Origin: Oscheius dolichura
Taxonomy: Eukaryota; Nematoda; Chromadorea; Rhabditida; Rhabditidae
Length of the DNA stretch: 64,000 nucleotides
Assembly: GCA_932521035.1 (NCBI GenBank)
Contig: OW051496.1
Location: forward strand, 2,542,001 to 2,606,000
Reading direction: 5' to 3'
Made by a program: the position numbers and the translations under genes. Shown here in pieces: positions 43,329 to 55,765 of this stretch (position 1 is its first letter; every line of letters starts with the position of its first letter). The notes under the pieces are model-generated. The model worked only from the letters and a program-made list of their open reading frames with translations, did not search any database and was not told the origin of the DNA.

Positions 43329-44726
43329 ATGGAATCATCAACAGGTAGGCTCTAATTTCGTCGCACATTGATTTATTATTAGAACCCTTCTACTACGTTT
43401 TGAAGGATTTTAATAATTTGACGGCACTAGCCAATGGGACAGGAGGGAGAGTTACAAAGCGGAGCACGGCAAATATGGGTTAGTTCTTGATTTCCAGACA
43501 AATTTGAGCAATATTTTAGCCAAATCGCAATCAAACAATTGGACAAACAAAACTCCGCCTGGTCGATACAGAAATGAGGTGGAAATTCTTCTAAAGGCAG
43601 GTTTCGTTTCGTTGATCATGGAATATAAAGGGCAGGCCTGTCTAAAAGCTCACTAGAATAAAGTCTGATTCTTCGTAGTCATCCTATTGTGAATCTGTCT
43701 CCGTTTCATTGATCATTTCAGCACAAACACCCTAATATTGTCCGTCTATACGGAATTCTTTATAATGGAATTGATAAAACAATATATACGGGCTACGTTA
43801 TGGAATACATTGGAGGAAGCCTTCGATGGTTGGGCTCCATTCAATTTTCAATAAAAACAAATTTTAGTGATTCATGACAGCTCAAAAATTTATGATAAAG
43901 CACAAATGTATCGCTGGATAACCCAAACGGGACTGGGATTGGAGTATCTCCATAACAACAGGATTATTCACCGTCATGTAAAGCCTGCAAAGTAAGGAAG
44001 ATTCTTTCTATCCATTTTTTTATTACAGTATCCTTGTGGCTGCAGGCACCCAATCTAAATAGTGTGGAAGTATATGACCCAAAAACGAATACATGGATGG
44101 AAAGACCGTAAGTATTTTGTAGTGTGCTTTAGGCCATGTTCTTTCAAATGTCATCTAATTCATTTCAAACGAACACTTGTTTCAGAAGCATGAAATACGC
44201 TAGAAGTGATGCAGCTGCAACAGTCTGGAAGAATAAAATAGTCGTTTGCGGAGGTGTTGGTGCTGACGACCAGATATTATCAACTGTGGAATGTTTTGAT
44301 CCAAAGCGCGGAGTGTGGACGGAGTTGACGGCTATGCCAGGACCCCTTTGGGAGCATGCCCTCGTTACTTATGGAAAAAAATTAGTTGTAATGGGAGGCA
44401 ACGAAAATGGAACAGTTCAAAGCACTGCAATGGAACTGCATAAATCTGGAAAATGGAAACAGCTGCCACCATTGAAATATGCCTGCACACAATTATCTGG
44501 AATAACTATAGACGAAGAAATTTTTGCCATTGGAGGATATGATGAAGATAGCCTTCCGATTCAAAGTGTTCAAATATTTAATAGAACTACTTGGCAAGAT
44601 GGTCCCAGTCTTCCGTATACGGGGTATCATCCCTTTGCCCTGATTATACCTGAATATTTAGCGTTACGCCTTTATTTCAGCCAGAAGTTTTCTCGTATTA
44701 GATCGTACATTCCCGCTTTTCAATAA
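43329..44726 (+). pseudogene. Kinase-Kelch gene J, decayed
   Basis: The first exons are family-like (MESST, then ANGTGGR and IAIKQL). A one-base frameshift in the helix-C exon (about 43545), HRH in place of HRD at 43969-43977, and loss of everything from DFG through the kinase C lobe and first Kelch blades follow: at about 44055 the sequence jumps from the KPAN-exon equivalent straight to SVEVYDPKTNTW. The second Kelch half (44136-44700) is intact, with NKIVVCGG, VECFDPKRG, KLVVMGGNENG, EIFAIGGY and TWQDGP. A fusion transcript limited to Kelch could still be translated, but the kinase is certainly dead. Confidence 0.8.
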
Positions 44727-45033
44727 ATATTTTCAATAATATAAATATTTTCAATAATAATAAACTTTTCTTTGTATTTTCTCCCATCCAACACTGTTTA
44801 TGTTAGTATGCGTAAAAACCATTAGATAATGAAGTTAGCTAAAGGTTTCTATTGATATTAGAAGGTATTCTGAGCGTATGCGCGGCAGATAGGAAGAGGA
44901 GTGAACTCGTATCTTATCTTCTTTTTCGCCCCCAACAAACCTTTCCAACTTCCGACACCTGGCAAATGTTTAAAAGACAATAGCTCTAATGATACCTCCA
45001 CCGACAATCTTGTTTACCTGTGTGATCAAACAA

Positions 45034-45505
45034 TCCTACCCTAATAATAGGGAGATCTCTGTCTGTCTGTCTGTCTGTAAGCCCTGTCGTCTGTACGGAT
45101 TGACAGGTCAAAAGCAGACAGTTAGAGAAGCAGAAAGCTTCGACCGCCTGACCTTATCCGACGGTTAACTGTTATTCGACCGCCGACTTTTAATCCGGTA
45201 AGAAAATGACTAGAGGCCGGTGGAAGATCGTCTCGCTGGGCAGGAGGGCAGCTCGGGAGGGGAATACGGCGCTGGAGGAGGGAGAGACAGTGCTGGAGGA
45301 GGGGGAGTTGGCGCTAAGGAAGGGGAAGCCAGTGCTGGAGGAGGCGATCCAAGCACGGTCAAGCCGAGTGTATTTGACAAGCCGTAACGGGGCGCCCTCG
45401 GCTTGACCGTGCTTGGCTCCCCCTCCTTCAGCGCCGAAAAAAAACAGGTCTTACAGACAGACAGACAGACACACACACAGAGATCTCCCTATTATTAGGG
45501 AAGGA
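45034..45505. mobile_element. TIR element, cctaataataggga ends
   Basis: Left end ctaccctaataatagggaga tctctgtctg and inverted right end cagagatctccctattatta are 470 bp apart. Inside is a 20-bp perfect inverted pair (ccaagcacggtcaagccgag and its complement) and ggaggagg-rich repeats. Relatives at 40265 and 24360. Confidence 0.75.
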
Positions 45506-45575
45506 TAAATGTGTCATATCATAAAATATTGAATCTTTAATTTTGTTTTATGTGAAAAACACGGAGACACAGGCG

Positions 45576-48056
45576 TCATAAGGTAGAGACAGTAACAATT
45601 CTGGAGGCGCTGCTTCGGATGCTCGATCGCTGGCTGATCATCTTCGAAGTCACATTTTGGCATTTCGCCATGGCCTGGAGTATTTCCTTGTTTGTTCGGC
45701 GAACATTCTTGCTGAAGATGATAATGGTCCAGGCGTTGGGGAGGATGAAGATGTCGACTACGTAGGCTCGGATATATTCCACCAGATATTTCATAAAGTC
45801 GTCTTTGATCACATTCTTGGCGAAGTAGAGCACCGTCTGAAAAGGAAAACTTCAATTACAAAAAATTTTGTTCCGGATAAAGTCTAAAATAACTTTGCTC
45901 CATTTATAATCGATAATAAACCTATTTTATAATAAAACAAGACTATAATCCAACAAAAATGTCCACAAACTTTAGAAATTGGCGCATACCGTAATCCTAG
46001 GATGGTTTACCTCATTTCAAACCCTATGACCAGGAGTTTTCCGATATTTTGAGCCTTTTTACAGTCGAATATTTCTAGTTTCCAATTCCGTTACCCAAAA
46101 TCATGAAACCACAGTAATTTTTCTACAAAAAGTCCCGATTCTTCCGTTGCAAACGGCCTATAGAATCGTTAGTTTTCAATTTTCTCTCAATGTTAGCTTT
46201 CTCCATTGGCGAATTCAAAAATTAGAAACTTGCGCGCTATTTGTTTGGAGAAATACGTGAAATTAAGAAAAAACTCCAAATACCCAGCTAATAAAGGCTA
46301 CTTGATACGTATAAATTACCTGTGTTCCAGCGAAGATCAGTGTCACAAAGGCTAGTAGGATCTCAAAATAGATGAGGCCGCAGTCCTTCTCCGAGACTTT
46401 TGACCTCTTCTTTAATAGAATCAGTATTCCTAGGGTGTTTAGAAGGGTCAAAGAACCGAAAATCGAAGCGGCGATGACGGACAACATTGTGGAACTCAAT
46501 TTGAACCCAGGAAACTGAAAATTTGAATAATTATGGCTTCACAAAGAGTGGATTACTATGAAGAAGTCCTCATATTCCATCCCGAGACCGCCAAGAGGAT
46601 CCAAGTAGACGAAGCCGCGACAGGGAGCAACAAACCACATGAAGATCAAGGGGACGAGGATCCCAACAGTCCAAATTGACCAGAAATGGTTGTCCCATCT
46701 CTGAAAGAAAGGCTTTGAAGAGAGATTTCATAACACTTGAGACAACGAAACGGTGCAACTGCGAAATATCTTTAATGTTGACGGGTCTTTTTAGGTTTAG
46801 GATGAAATATTTAACAGCCTTTACACATTTGGTTGTTAGTTATCCAATGGCATTGTCTATTTTCCTAAAAATTAATGAAAATAATGACAACAGGATGAGT
46901 TGCGTTTCGGACCCGCGGGTTTTCTTAACGGAGTACGGCCGGCTTTAATGGCAAAGTTGACCGTTCCTGTTCGATTTTAAAAGGACTGGCAGGGACCTTT
47001 TTTAGTTCACTGGTCCCGAAGCGAGTAAACTAATTAGCGACCTTTTGGTGGGACATGGATTTTTCAATTTTCGATTAGAAAAACAGAAATAAGTCGGCGT
47101 TATTTGTTTTGCTTTTTGACTCACCTTGACTTTGATGGGCTGGATGAGACATAGCAGGCGGTGTAATGAGATGAGGAAATGGAAGACCAACAAGGCGATG
47201 GGACAATAGGCGGCAATTACCCGTGTCGGGGTGATATACCAATTCGGCTGGGCGAATGCCCCGAAGATTACGTCACAGAACCAGCCGAGCATCGGGAACT
47301 GCTTTACCAGGTAGTACTCGATGAAGTAGAACGAACTCTGGAATCGAAGAATTGGGGTTACTGTAGATTGTTGGCTCGTGGTAGAGAACTGTTGTGTGTT
47401 TCAGACTCCCTATAAGTCAGTTCTAAGCATATTATATGCTAACGTATCCCCAAAATACTCTAATAGAATCAATTGAACCTGGTAAATATTTTCAGAAGAA
47501 CACAACAATTCAGGATGTGTTTTGCTCCAATTCACCCATAAATCCTCCTCTACGCTTTTTGGATATTTCAAGGTTTCCTGTACGCGTTCGTGGTGGCCGA
47601 TTTTTACTGGAAACATTTCTGATTTCGACTCTTTTATGTTTGGGCAAAAATCATTAATTGGAAGTTGGATTATTTTGTGTAGTTCACCTTTCTTTGTACC
47701 TCGAGGCTTTGTTTCTAATTTTTTTGGCTATGGAGACTTTGAGAAAAAGGAGATTATTCTCGGACGCCTTCTTTATATCCCCTCACTACAACACTAGAAA
47801 ACTAATATTAGCCACTCACCAAAAATGCTACCGTAGCGTATAGTTTATAGAAGGATTTATTCATCCGGCAGCTGGAGAAGCCCATCGCTCTGACGTTCAG
47901 ATAGTAGACGAATACCGTAGCCAGGCCGTAGATTCCTTTGATGATGAATAGCACCGTCAGGAGGATGTGATCCTTCGGGAAGCATGTACCCTTGTCGAAC
48001 ATGGTACTTGTGGATACTGTAGTGGCGGTTACTGTAGCTATTGTGGTATTGCTCAT
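45576..48056 (-). CDS. Nematode serpentine (7TM) chemoreceptor
   Basis: Five exons on the minus strand, all phase 0: 48056-47820, 47337-47125, 46700-46557, 46514-46320 and 45836-45576, giving 349 residues, the usual size of the family. Hydrophobic segments include ILLTVLFIIKGIYGLATVFV, AAYCPIALLVFHFLISL, SIWTVGILVPLIFMWFV, SVIAASIFGSLTLLNTLGIL and IYFEILLAFVTLIF. The N-terminus MSNTTIATVT is Thr-rich with a potential glycosylation site. LHRLLCLIQPIK after the third TM and a C-terminal FILPNAWTIIIFSKNVRR are typical of nematode chemoreceptors of the Srg/Sru/Srv group. Predicted plasma-membrane odorant or chemical receptor, usually sensory neuron. Which Sr family is uncertain. Intron 2 contains a tttaaagg-family MITE fragment (about 46973-47040). 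Confidence 0.82.
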
Positions 48057-49822
48057 TCTGGAGAAGATAGAATAGGAGCATTAGTAAGAGGTAAAGAACT
48101 TGAATATATATCTAGTTTATGGAACAAGGAAAATGAACAAGATGGAATAGTTCAGGAGGTCTTGTACCTTATATATTGGACTAATGAAACTATTACGAGA
48201 AAGTCATACTCCCGCCACGAAATAGAACAAGGATAATGAGGAGCCGTAATGGAAAGGGATCGGAAAATCAGGTTCTGCGCAATTGTTCCTATCGGGGTGA
48301 TAATATAGCCCCAGCCTTGCAGGAAGTAATGAAAAACACGCGACAGATCAGTCTGAGACCAGGTGGCGGGAAAAAATAAACCACAAAGATTTTTTTTTTA
48401 ACTTTTGGATAGGCTTTATTATTGAGTTTTGGTGTGGTTTTAGCTTGAGATGACATTTTCGACATTCTTATTTTGTTCGGTGAATAAAAAAGTGGATTCT
48501 GTAGTAAGACAGGAATTTTTAGATTTCCTCATTACCTTCGCGGAAGTAATGTCGCACGTCCATGAGACAGCCATGGATTTTCAACTTTTGTAAGTTTTGG
48601 AAAAGCATTATATGGCATTTTCGTCATACTCTGAGCTTTAGTTGAAGCTTTTTGACTCCATTGAATTAAATGATCAAATTCAAGTGAGAAACAGGTTTTT
48701 TCGAATTTTTTAGGCAATGGAGAAGCTTTATTATGAATTTGAGTCTTCTTTTTCGATATAACAAAGTGATTGGTGGTAAACTAGGCATTGTTTTATTTGA
48801 GACTCTCCAACTCAAAAAAAGGGTCGGTCACATAACGCATAAGAAAATGAACCAGTAAAATTAGATGTTCATTTATGGGCTATTCTACTACTTCCCGACC
48901 GCTAGACAACTAGACAGCTAGCCGCGAGCGCAGCTCACCCAAAAATGAATTAATGTCTAGGTTGCTGGGAGAGAGCAATTGCTCTGCTGCTCTTCAATTA
49001 ATCTCTTTTACTGTTGCCGTTCAAATTTCCAATTTTCCCCTGGATCTGCTCTGAATTTAGATTGTACACTGCAATAAAGGTTCGTTTTCTATTAATTAAA
49101 ATGTGGAAGCCTTTGTTTCGAGGAAGGTTTATATTACAATCGGAGAGATAGCCAACCATTGACACGACTGCTGGCTCACAAAGTAAAGAATAGTCTGTAT
49201 TGGTAAAACGGATTCTGTAAATTGCAAAGGTCAAACGTGGACAGTCTCAAAATACGGAAAGCTGTTCTGTGGATACCGTAACCGAAAATTTATTGTCTGC
49301 ATCTTTTGTAGGTAAAACGTGGTCAACCGCAAATTATGATTTCTTTATAACTAGTCTAACATCTCATATTTGACTTCTAACAGAAAAGAGTATCAGTTGT
49401 GAACTTTTGCGAAGAAAAACAGCTTTTGAAGGAGATCTGTACTGAAAAATTAGATAATGCATCAATGGGCTGTAGTCTTATTTTCAAGTCCAAATACGGA
49501 AGACAAAATAATGTTGTTGTGGTGCCCTATTGTATAAATTGTAAGGGAGAAACAAAAAGGGCATTCACCTTTGATGGCTAGAGGATGGCTCAATGCGGCT
49601 GGCTCAGGGAGGCGATGGAGAAGACGTCCCATATCATTTTCCTTGGTTCCAATAATTCGGTTTTCTAACAAATCGGAATTTTCGGATACGGTAACAAGGC
49701 AGACCAGTAAATAACCCAAATTATCTTAGACGTATTTATGGTTAGAATAAAACGAAAAAGGGAAGAAGAAATCAGCTAAACAACCAAATTTTCTATTTAA
49801 AAAAATCCAGCATTTTCGTATA
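48057..49822. other. Intergenic, no gene seen
   Basis: AT-rich; frames of about 60-85 codons lack splice support or motifs. Confidence 0.6.
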
Positions 49823-50045
49823 TACATGGGCAAACGCCCGGGCGCGCTCTACGTAACATATCCCCCGTCAAAGTTTGTGATGTTACAGATTTTTTGAGAT
49901 GTGACTGGGTTCATTAGAATCACCTTGACGAGCTCTCCAACTAGGTCGTTGAATTTTTTAAATCGACCAAAAAATGACCGAGATACGGACACAAACACCC
50001 GACACTCCCGTCTACACCGCCAAAAATAGGCGTTTTGCCCATGTA
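49823..50045. mobile_element. MITE, TIR tacatgggcaaa
   Basis: Ends catgggcaaacgcc and ggcgttttgcccatg form an inverted pair flanked by TA, suggesting a Tc1/mariner-type target. 220 bp. Related copies at 8692-8910 and 52755-53646. Confidence 0.85.
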
Positions 50046-52259
50046 TGTTTTTGTAAGAAGTAGGTACAGTAAGAAGGGCAAGTTCGAAGAATGATCACTT
50101 CCGGGTGACCGTGATCTATCTAAAATGCCCTTATGAAGCGGAGAATAATTTGTTCTACGTGCCGGATGGAGGGTAAAGAGTAGAACACGAGGAGGGAGAC
50201 ACAAATGCGTAGTAATTAGCGGACCCCGTCCATTTTGAGAACTACTCAAAAAGGAGCTCATAACACTCGACGACGCATACCTCCCGGGAAAAATTGAATT
50301 ACGGCTGGAGGATTGGGGAGAACACGCGGGAAAGGGGAGCTGTCAGGAAGGGGGAAAATTAAATATTTATGCTTGACGGAAAAAATGGAGAGAGAAATCC
50401 AGGGGGAGTGAAAATTTATTGAAAACCATATTTCAAGACGGTGATAAATTACGGCCGGAACAAAATGAAAATTATTTTGCCTACGCCATAGGACTGAAAT
50501 ACCGTATAACTACCATTAGAAACGGCTGACCAGTACAAATTGGAGGTATTCAATTTTGGGGAAAGAACTTCCTTTTTATAGTCAGTTTCATATGGAAAAC
50601 TGAAGCGTTTCGGGACCTTTTGGGGGACTTTGCAACCAGTTTTTGCCCTGATTTTCCGGCACAAAAAAGCTCTAGAAGAGCGGGATATAGTTCTTTTCCA
50701 ACGGATAGGGGGTTACAGTAATTTGCCTCCGTTCGGGACCATTTTGGAATTATGGAACAAACCTGCAAATTTTGCCTGATTTTCAAGAAAAGCCCGGATT
50801 ACTGTAACCCTATCCGTTGGAAAAAGACTGAATCTCCATTAGAAAAGGACTATAGTCGGGGGTTTACCTCGTTTCAATGTGTTCTTAGAACAATCGCGGA
50901 GCGCTCGGGCTTGATGCTAATCTTCCATCGTCGGTTATCTTTTTTGTTCGAATTTACCCAAAACAATTTCACAAAAAGGATAAATTACGAGAAGGTGGAG
51001 ATGAAGCCGGTTTGCGCCAGATTCTAGGTAAACGTATAATTTTCAACAACATTTTCACCAGAAAAAACGACAACATGCTGAATTTCTGGAAATCACAGGG
51101 CTTCAACATGATTTTATAACAATTACACCTTACCAGGCTTCAATAGGTTTTTATAACAATCACAACGCTTTCTATCCTGGATTTGGTTCGGTTCAACATT
51201 GATCATGACAATTTATTGAAAATCGTGTTTCAATATGGTGATAAATATCGGGGAGGGCGAGATGAAACTGCTGTGCTCTATTGAATAAGTGGAATATCCT
51301 GTGGAAATAGACTATAGTTGTGTGTTCACCCCGTTTCAATATGATTTTAAAACGACCGTGGCTCATCCATTTCTGATTGTTTGCGTAGTTCGGTTCAACA
51401 TTGCTTACTTATCTAATAATGTGAAACGAAGTGTACTATTTTATTGCCCATTTCGTGAGTCGCCAAAACTCAAGGAGGTTCTTTTCTCCATTGGGAGCCC
51501 GGTGAACTATGACGCATCACTTTTTCTGACATTTTAAAGGGACTATCAGGGACCTTATTTGGTTACGGTAGGCGCGTCATCAAAATTTCACGAATTTATA
51601 ATATTTTTACGGAATATGTCACCATAGACGTTCAGAAAATGTCAAAAAACGAAAAAAAAAGTCAAAAATTCGTGTTCCGCCAATGCGCGACAAAGACGGA
51701 GGACGCTAGTTAGTTCAGTCGCTTCGGGACCCGCTACCGGAAAAAAAGGTCCCTGACAGCGTAAACACGTTTCACTGATAAAAGGGAAGATATTCAAAAA
51801 TAATACAACTATCAATTTTCAACTTCTTTGAATAGAAGAGTATCGATAAAAGCCAATCGTCTTCCAAGATTCTTCAAGTATTCAAATGAAAGTAATACAG
51901 GAAATTTTAAAATTATAACACGCCTCTCTACAGGAGCTTACATCTCGTTTTTGTGGAATAAATGCCGTCATTGAAGCATAAAAAAGACATCTCTTCTAGT
52001 CAAATTTTTTATGCTTTTAGGGAGTCCATAAAAACAAAACCAAGTTTTATAATGCGCTTCCACCTGCTGACGGACTTGAACCAAAACCCCCCATAATTCT
52101 CTCGCCAACTATACGATTGTGTTCCTGATGTTCATTTTTAAAGAGCGCGAAACTGGGACCACAAACCACAGACCCGGGACGTGTGCAGGCTATCAGTGTG
52201 CAAAGAGACAGGAACAACAGTAATAAAACAAGATCAGCGATAATTGCCGGGGACAAAAG
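50046..52259. other. Intergenic repeats, no gene
   Basis: Includes a 134-bp palindromic MITE at 50693-50826 (ttccaacggataggg at the left and ccctatccgttggaa at the right) and a tttaaagg-family element at about 51532-51770 (actatcagggacc / ggtccctgacag). No coding region supported. Confidence 0.65.
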
Positions 52260-54738
52260 ATGAATACCATGCTTCGCTGGGCTCTCGCTATGGATTTTAT
52301 CCTCTCTATTGGCTCTATTTCTATCGGAATTCATAGCTGGGTTACAGTAGCCGGTTAGTTTTTATTTTATTTGTTTTCCCTGGAATATTTCTAACCTTTT
52401 TACTCACCGCCAACAATTCATCTCCACATATTAGGACATTACCACTTTTTACACCTCAATTTCTTCCATTTTTTACTGTTTTCTCGGGCCTACTTCTAGA
52501 TTCTCAACTTGTCATACAGATTTACGTGTCTGTATCATAGGTCATCCTTATTTTTGAATTATTTCCGTTTTTTGAAGATAACTACTGCAGGAAAGGACCC
52601 CCTTGTGCTCTGTTCCAATGGCCGGTCCCTTGTCACATGCCTTTCGAATGACTGGAATAATAACCCCATTTTCGCTGTGAATACCTCCTATTTTTTGCTA
52701 AAAACAGGCTTCACCGATGACAAATAGCGAAAATTTCAGTGTTAGGGTGTTATACATGGGCAAACGCCCGGGCGCGCCACGTTACGTAACATATCATCTG
52801 TCAAAGTTTATGAGTAGGGATCGGATTTTTAGTTTTTCAACTATTTTTTTTCCTGAGCAGTACTCGGCGAGATATTGATGTTACAATTAGGTTTTGGGCC
52901 AAAAGGAAGCGTTTTAAAGGGTTTCCCAATCTACTATTTTCAACTATTTTGGGGGTTCCGCAACTATTTCTACTATTTCAGGAGGTTGCAACTATTTGCA
53001 ACTATTTTGGGCTTTTCCGGTCATTTTTTCAAGTATAATAAGGTAAAAACAAATTTCTTAGGTTTAGCAGTCATGAAAGAAGTCTCTAACGCATTACAAG
53101 GGGTTAACGCCGACATCGATTTAACTCCTGAAAAAATAGCTCTTTTAAAATTTGCTCCTCTTCAATCATGTGACGTAGAACGATCTTTTTCAATCTACAA
53201 AAATGTGTTAAGCGATAATAGGACTCGATTTACGCCTGAGAACCTTGAAAAACACTTAGCTCGCAACTGTGCACATAAAACGTAACGTAGTTCTCGGGTA
53301 ATTGTCGTTATTTTTATATTGTTGCAGTTTTCTAATAAAATATGTCATTAATTTTATCTGTTTTTTGAGCTTTATGGCGCAACTATTTTACTAGTTTTGT
53401 GCTACTATTTCGGCCAGTTTTGAGCAACTATTCAGTAACTATTTTGGCATTTTTTTGCAACTATTTTTCCGATCCCTATTTATGAGGCTACAGGTTTTTT
53501 TGTCGGGCTGCTGAGATGTGACTGACAATAGTTCATTAGAATCGTCTTGACGTGCTCTCTAACTAGGTCTTTAAATTTTTGAAATCGGCCAAGAAATTGC
53601 CGAGATACGAACACAAACGGGCGACACTCCCGTCTTTTTGCCCATGTATGCAGGTTGTACATCGAATGCTCTGTGAAAGACCTGAATGCATTTTCTTTTA
53701 CCAAAAATTCTGTATTCACAATTGGTTTATCAAAATATCCTTCTACTTTATTGAAATCTTCCGGAGAGGAATGCCAAAATCTGGTTCAAATAGGGTATTT
53801 TACAATTGAGCCCATAGGGTTCTCAACGGGAAGGGCCGCCCTATGGACTTTAGTTGACAAGCTAATTGCAGGCAAAGCTACTTCCAATGACACTTGTGAA
53901 ATCTTTACATAGCCCAGTCAAAACAGAAATAATTCCAAGCACTTCCCTTTTCAGCACCAGAGATCTCCGTCTGTTGGTTCCTCCTGGGCTTCTCGACTCT
54001 CGCCTCAACGTGGGTCATTTTATCTCAACCCAGTCCCACTGACGTCTATTATTATCTCCTATTCCATCAGGTGAATCACTATTTTTATATGTACAATTTT
54101 TCATTGATAAGAAAATGAATTTTGCCCCTAACCGAGCCTGAAGACGATTAGAATTGCAGCCGTGAATTCAATATAAAGAATCAGTAAATACAATAATTTT
54201 ATTCGTTTGTTGGAAAAAGAGAAATATCAACAAAAAGTGTTATTTGATGTACATAGAAAGAGCCCATAACTGTCTCTGTGGAAAGCTATGAGGGCATTTT
54301 ACGAACTTACTCAATTAGAGGAGACGTAAATCAACTAATAAGACGTCTTTGGGGTATAAATGAGCTTGACGGAACACAAATTTCCAAAAAAAGAACAAAG
54401 ATTGGCTAATAGGGTTTTGTTTATTACTATTTCCACCATTTTATTCTCCCTTTTCAGCTTCTTCACCTCATTTTCGCGGTCTCCTTATTATTATTAGTAA
54501 CTCTTTATGGGTCAACGGATCTCGGCTTTTTCTATCTCCTCTCCGCTGTCTATAAATCTTGGACCAATTGTAAGTTGCCCGTTTATTTTTTTGAGAAAAG
54601 TGGTAATTTCCAGGGAGGATAGGGGTTGCTCTTCTGTGTTTCTATATTTTCTGTAGAACAGGAGCCGCCCTCTCAACGTATCGTCATTATAAAGAGATGG
54701 AAAGATATTACTGTAAATTGAAAACAGTTACTGTTAAT
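52260..54738 (+). CDS. Four-TM membrane protein, unknown family
   Basis: Exons 52260-52353, 52500-52531, 52578-about 52677 or 52710, 53955-54070, 54458-54569 and 54614-54738 (TAA). The first begins MNTMLRWALAMDFILSIG (TM1). The middle exons give a polar loop with two cysteines (VLCSNG, VTCLSNDW). The rest give TM2 (ISVCWFLLGFSTLASTWVIL), TM3 (LLHLIFAVSLLLLVTLY) and TM4 (WRIGVALLCFYIFC), ending YKEMERYYCKLENSYC. Phases agree except for the donor of the third exon, where only a weak GC site (52711) gives the right phase. The topology recalls claudin-like tetraspans but the diagnostic motif is absent. A nested transposon pair lies in the 1.2-kb intron. Confidence 0.6.
52755..53646. mobile_element. 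catgggc-TIR MITE split by a hAT insertion
   Basis: Outer ends catgggcaaacgcccgggcg and ttttgcccatg flanked by TA match the intact 220-bp MITE at 49823-50045. The body is interrupted at 52807-53486 by a hAT-type element. Confidence 0.85.
52815..53478 (+). mobile_element. Nested hAT element with transposase C-terminus
   Basis: TIRs TAGGGATCGGA and TCCGATCCCTA bound 664 bp, flanked by perfect 8-bp target duplications tttatgag (52807-52814, 53479-53486). A plus-strand frame ending at 53285 contains CDVERSFSIYKNVLSDNRT, the hallmark of the hAT C-terminal dimerisation domain, followed by PENLEKHL. The rest of the transposase is missing, so this is an internally deleted, non-autonomous copy. Many caactattt repeats fill its flanks. 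Confidence 0.88.
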
Positions 54739-54800
54739 GCTATATAAATCATTTAAATTCGGTTACTTTCATTATTATGAATGCTTGCTAGCTTCGATTT

Positions 54801-55115
54801 TTATTTTCCAATGCCTTTTCTGGGCTTGTCAGTTTCCGTGTTCGCCTCCCTCTCCTTGAGCCTAATTGCCTCGTAGTATTTCTTGATCCTGAGATTAGAT
54901 TTCTTCTCGCCGGTGCGAGGGTTATCTTTCCGCCTTTTCCGCTGTTTCCTTGCTCCACCCCATGAGATAGCTCTGCCAGCGCATCCCATGTTAAAGTCTC
55001 CTTCTAATCGGATTTCCTCATCAAACAGAAAGTCTACGCTGCACCGGATGGTGGCTATGTAGGTCGGCGTTATACCCAGCGCCCTGGCTATTTTCCGTTT
55101 TTCAAGGGGATGAAA
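54801..55115 (-). CDS. Basic HTH-like protein, last exon
   Basis: A minus-strand exon starts after a ccaacag acceptor at about 55116 and ends TAA at 54801. It begins FHPLEKRKIARALGITPTYI, which resembles a helix-turn-helix, continues through DFLFDEEIRLEGDFN, and ends in a strongly basic tail (KQRKRRKDNPRTGEKK, then RKGIGK). DNA or RNA binding is inferred from composition only. Upstream exons were not placed. It could be a domesticated or residual transposase fragment. Confidence 0.4.
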   Translation of the reverse strand, partial: FHPLEKRKIARALGITPTYIATIRCSVDFLFDEEIRLEGDFNMGCAGRAISWGGARKQRKRRKDNPRTGEKKSNLRIKKYYEAIRLKEREANTETDKPRKGIGK

Positions 55116-55534
55116 ACTGTTGGAAATTCGACCAGCTCGATCTGGCGACAGTAGGCTAATTGAAATGGTAGAGCTTTACTTGTGACTTTCAAAAAACGGC
55201 GTTAGCTAACACCAGAAGTACTTCAGCTGTTTCTGAGCCTTCTCTATCTATTTTTATACATTATTTTGGAGCAGAAGAGAGGAGAATCTGTAAAAAGTGA
55301 AATCAGGATGTTCTATAACTGCTAGTAGTATGAGAAGCTTATTGAAGACTTCTCATTGCCTGGCGAATGGAGCCAGGCTAAAGTTGGTCACTGTTGCAAG
55401 CAAAAGAACCGGAAGATTCCCCAAGCTTCGGACCATCACCAACTCAACAATTTCGACTCACCGAATGAGATGTCCGCCTTCTCTTCCACTTCCTCCACCT
55501 AGCAGATCTCCTCACCATCCGGATGTAAGACCCG

Positions 55535-55625
55535 ACCCAGGAGACCGATAGGTACCTGCTCTCGTCCGAGTAGACCCGCGAAGTTTCTCCTTCTCTTATC
55601 AGGATGCGTCATGAGTCAGTGCAAT
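55535..55625. repeat. Upstream block duplicated at 61993-62100
   Basis: ggagaccgataggtacc, agtagacccgcgaag and gtcagtgcaatc occur in the same order at 61993-62100. Together with the paralogous genes at 55766 and 63278 this marks a segmental duplication. Confidence 0.7.
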
Positions 55626-55765
55626 CGAGCCATAACATTTCGTTATTTCTGAGCCCTTTTCTGAGGTAAACCCCCGTTTTTTCGAGATTTGTAGAGAAAT
55701 AATAAAGTTACAAACAAGTACAACTTCAGAAGGATCCCATGTAAAAACCTCTTTAACCCAAAAAA

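Noticed and set aside
45210-45476. 88-codon Pro-rich minus-strand frame
   Set aside because: It reads the ggagga-rich interior of a TIR element; no homologous protein motif.
47436-47843. Plus-strand frames within the chemoreceptor gene
   Set aside because: They fall in its first intron on the opposite strand and lack splice signals.
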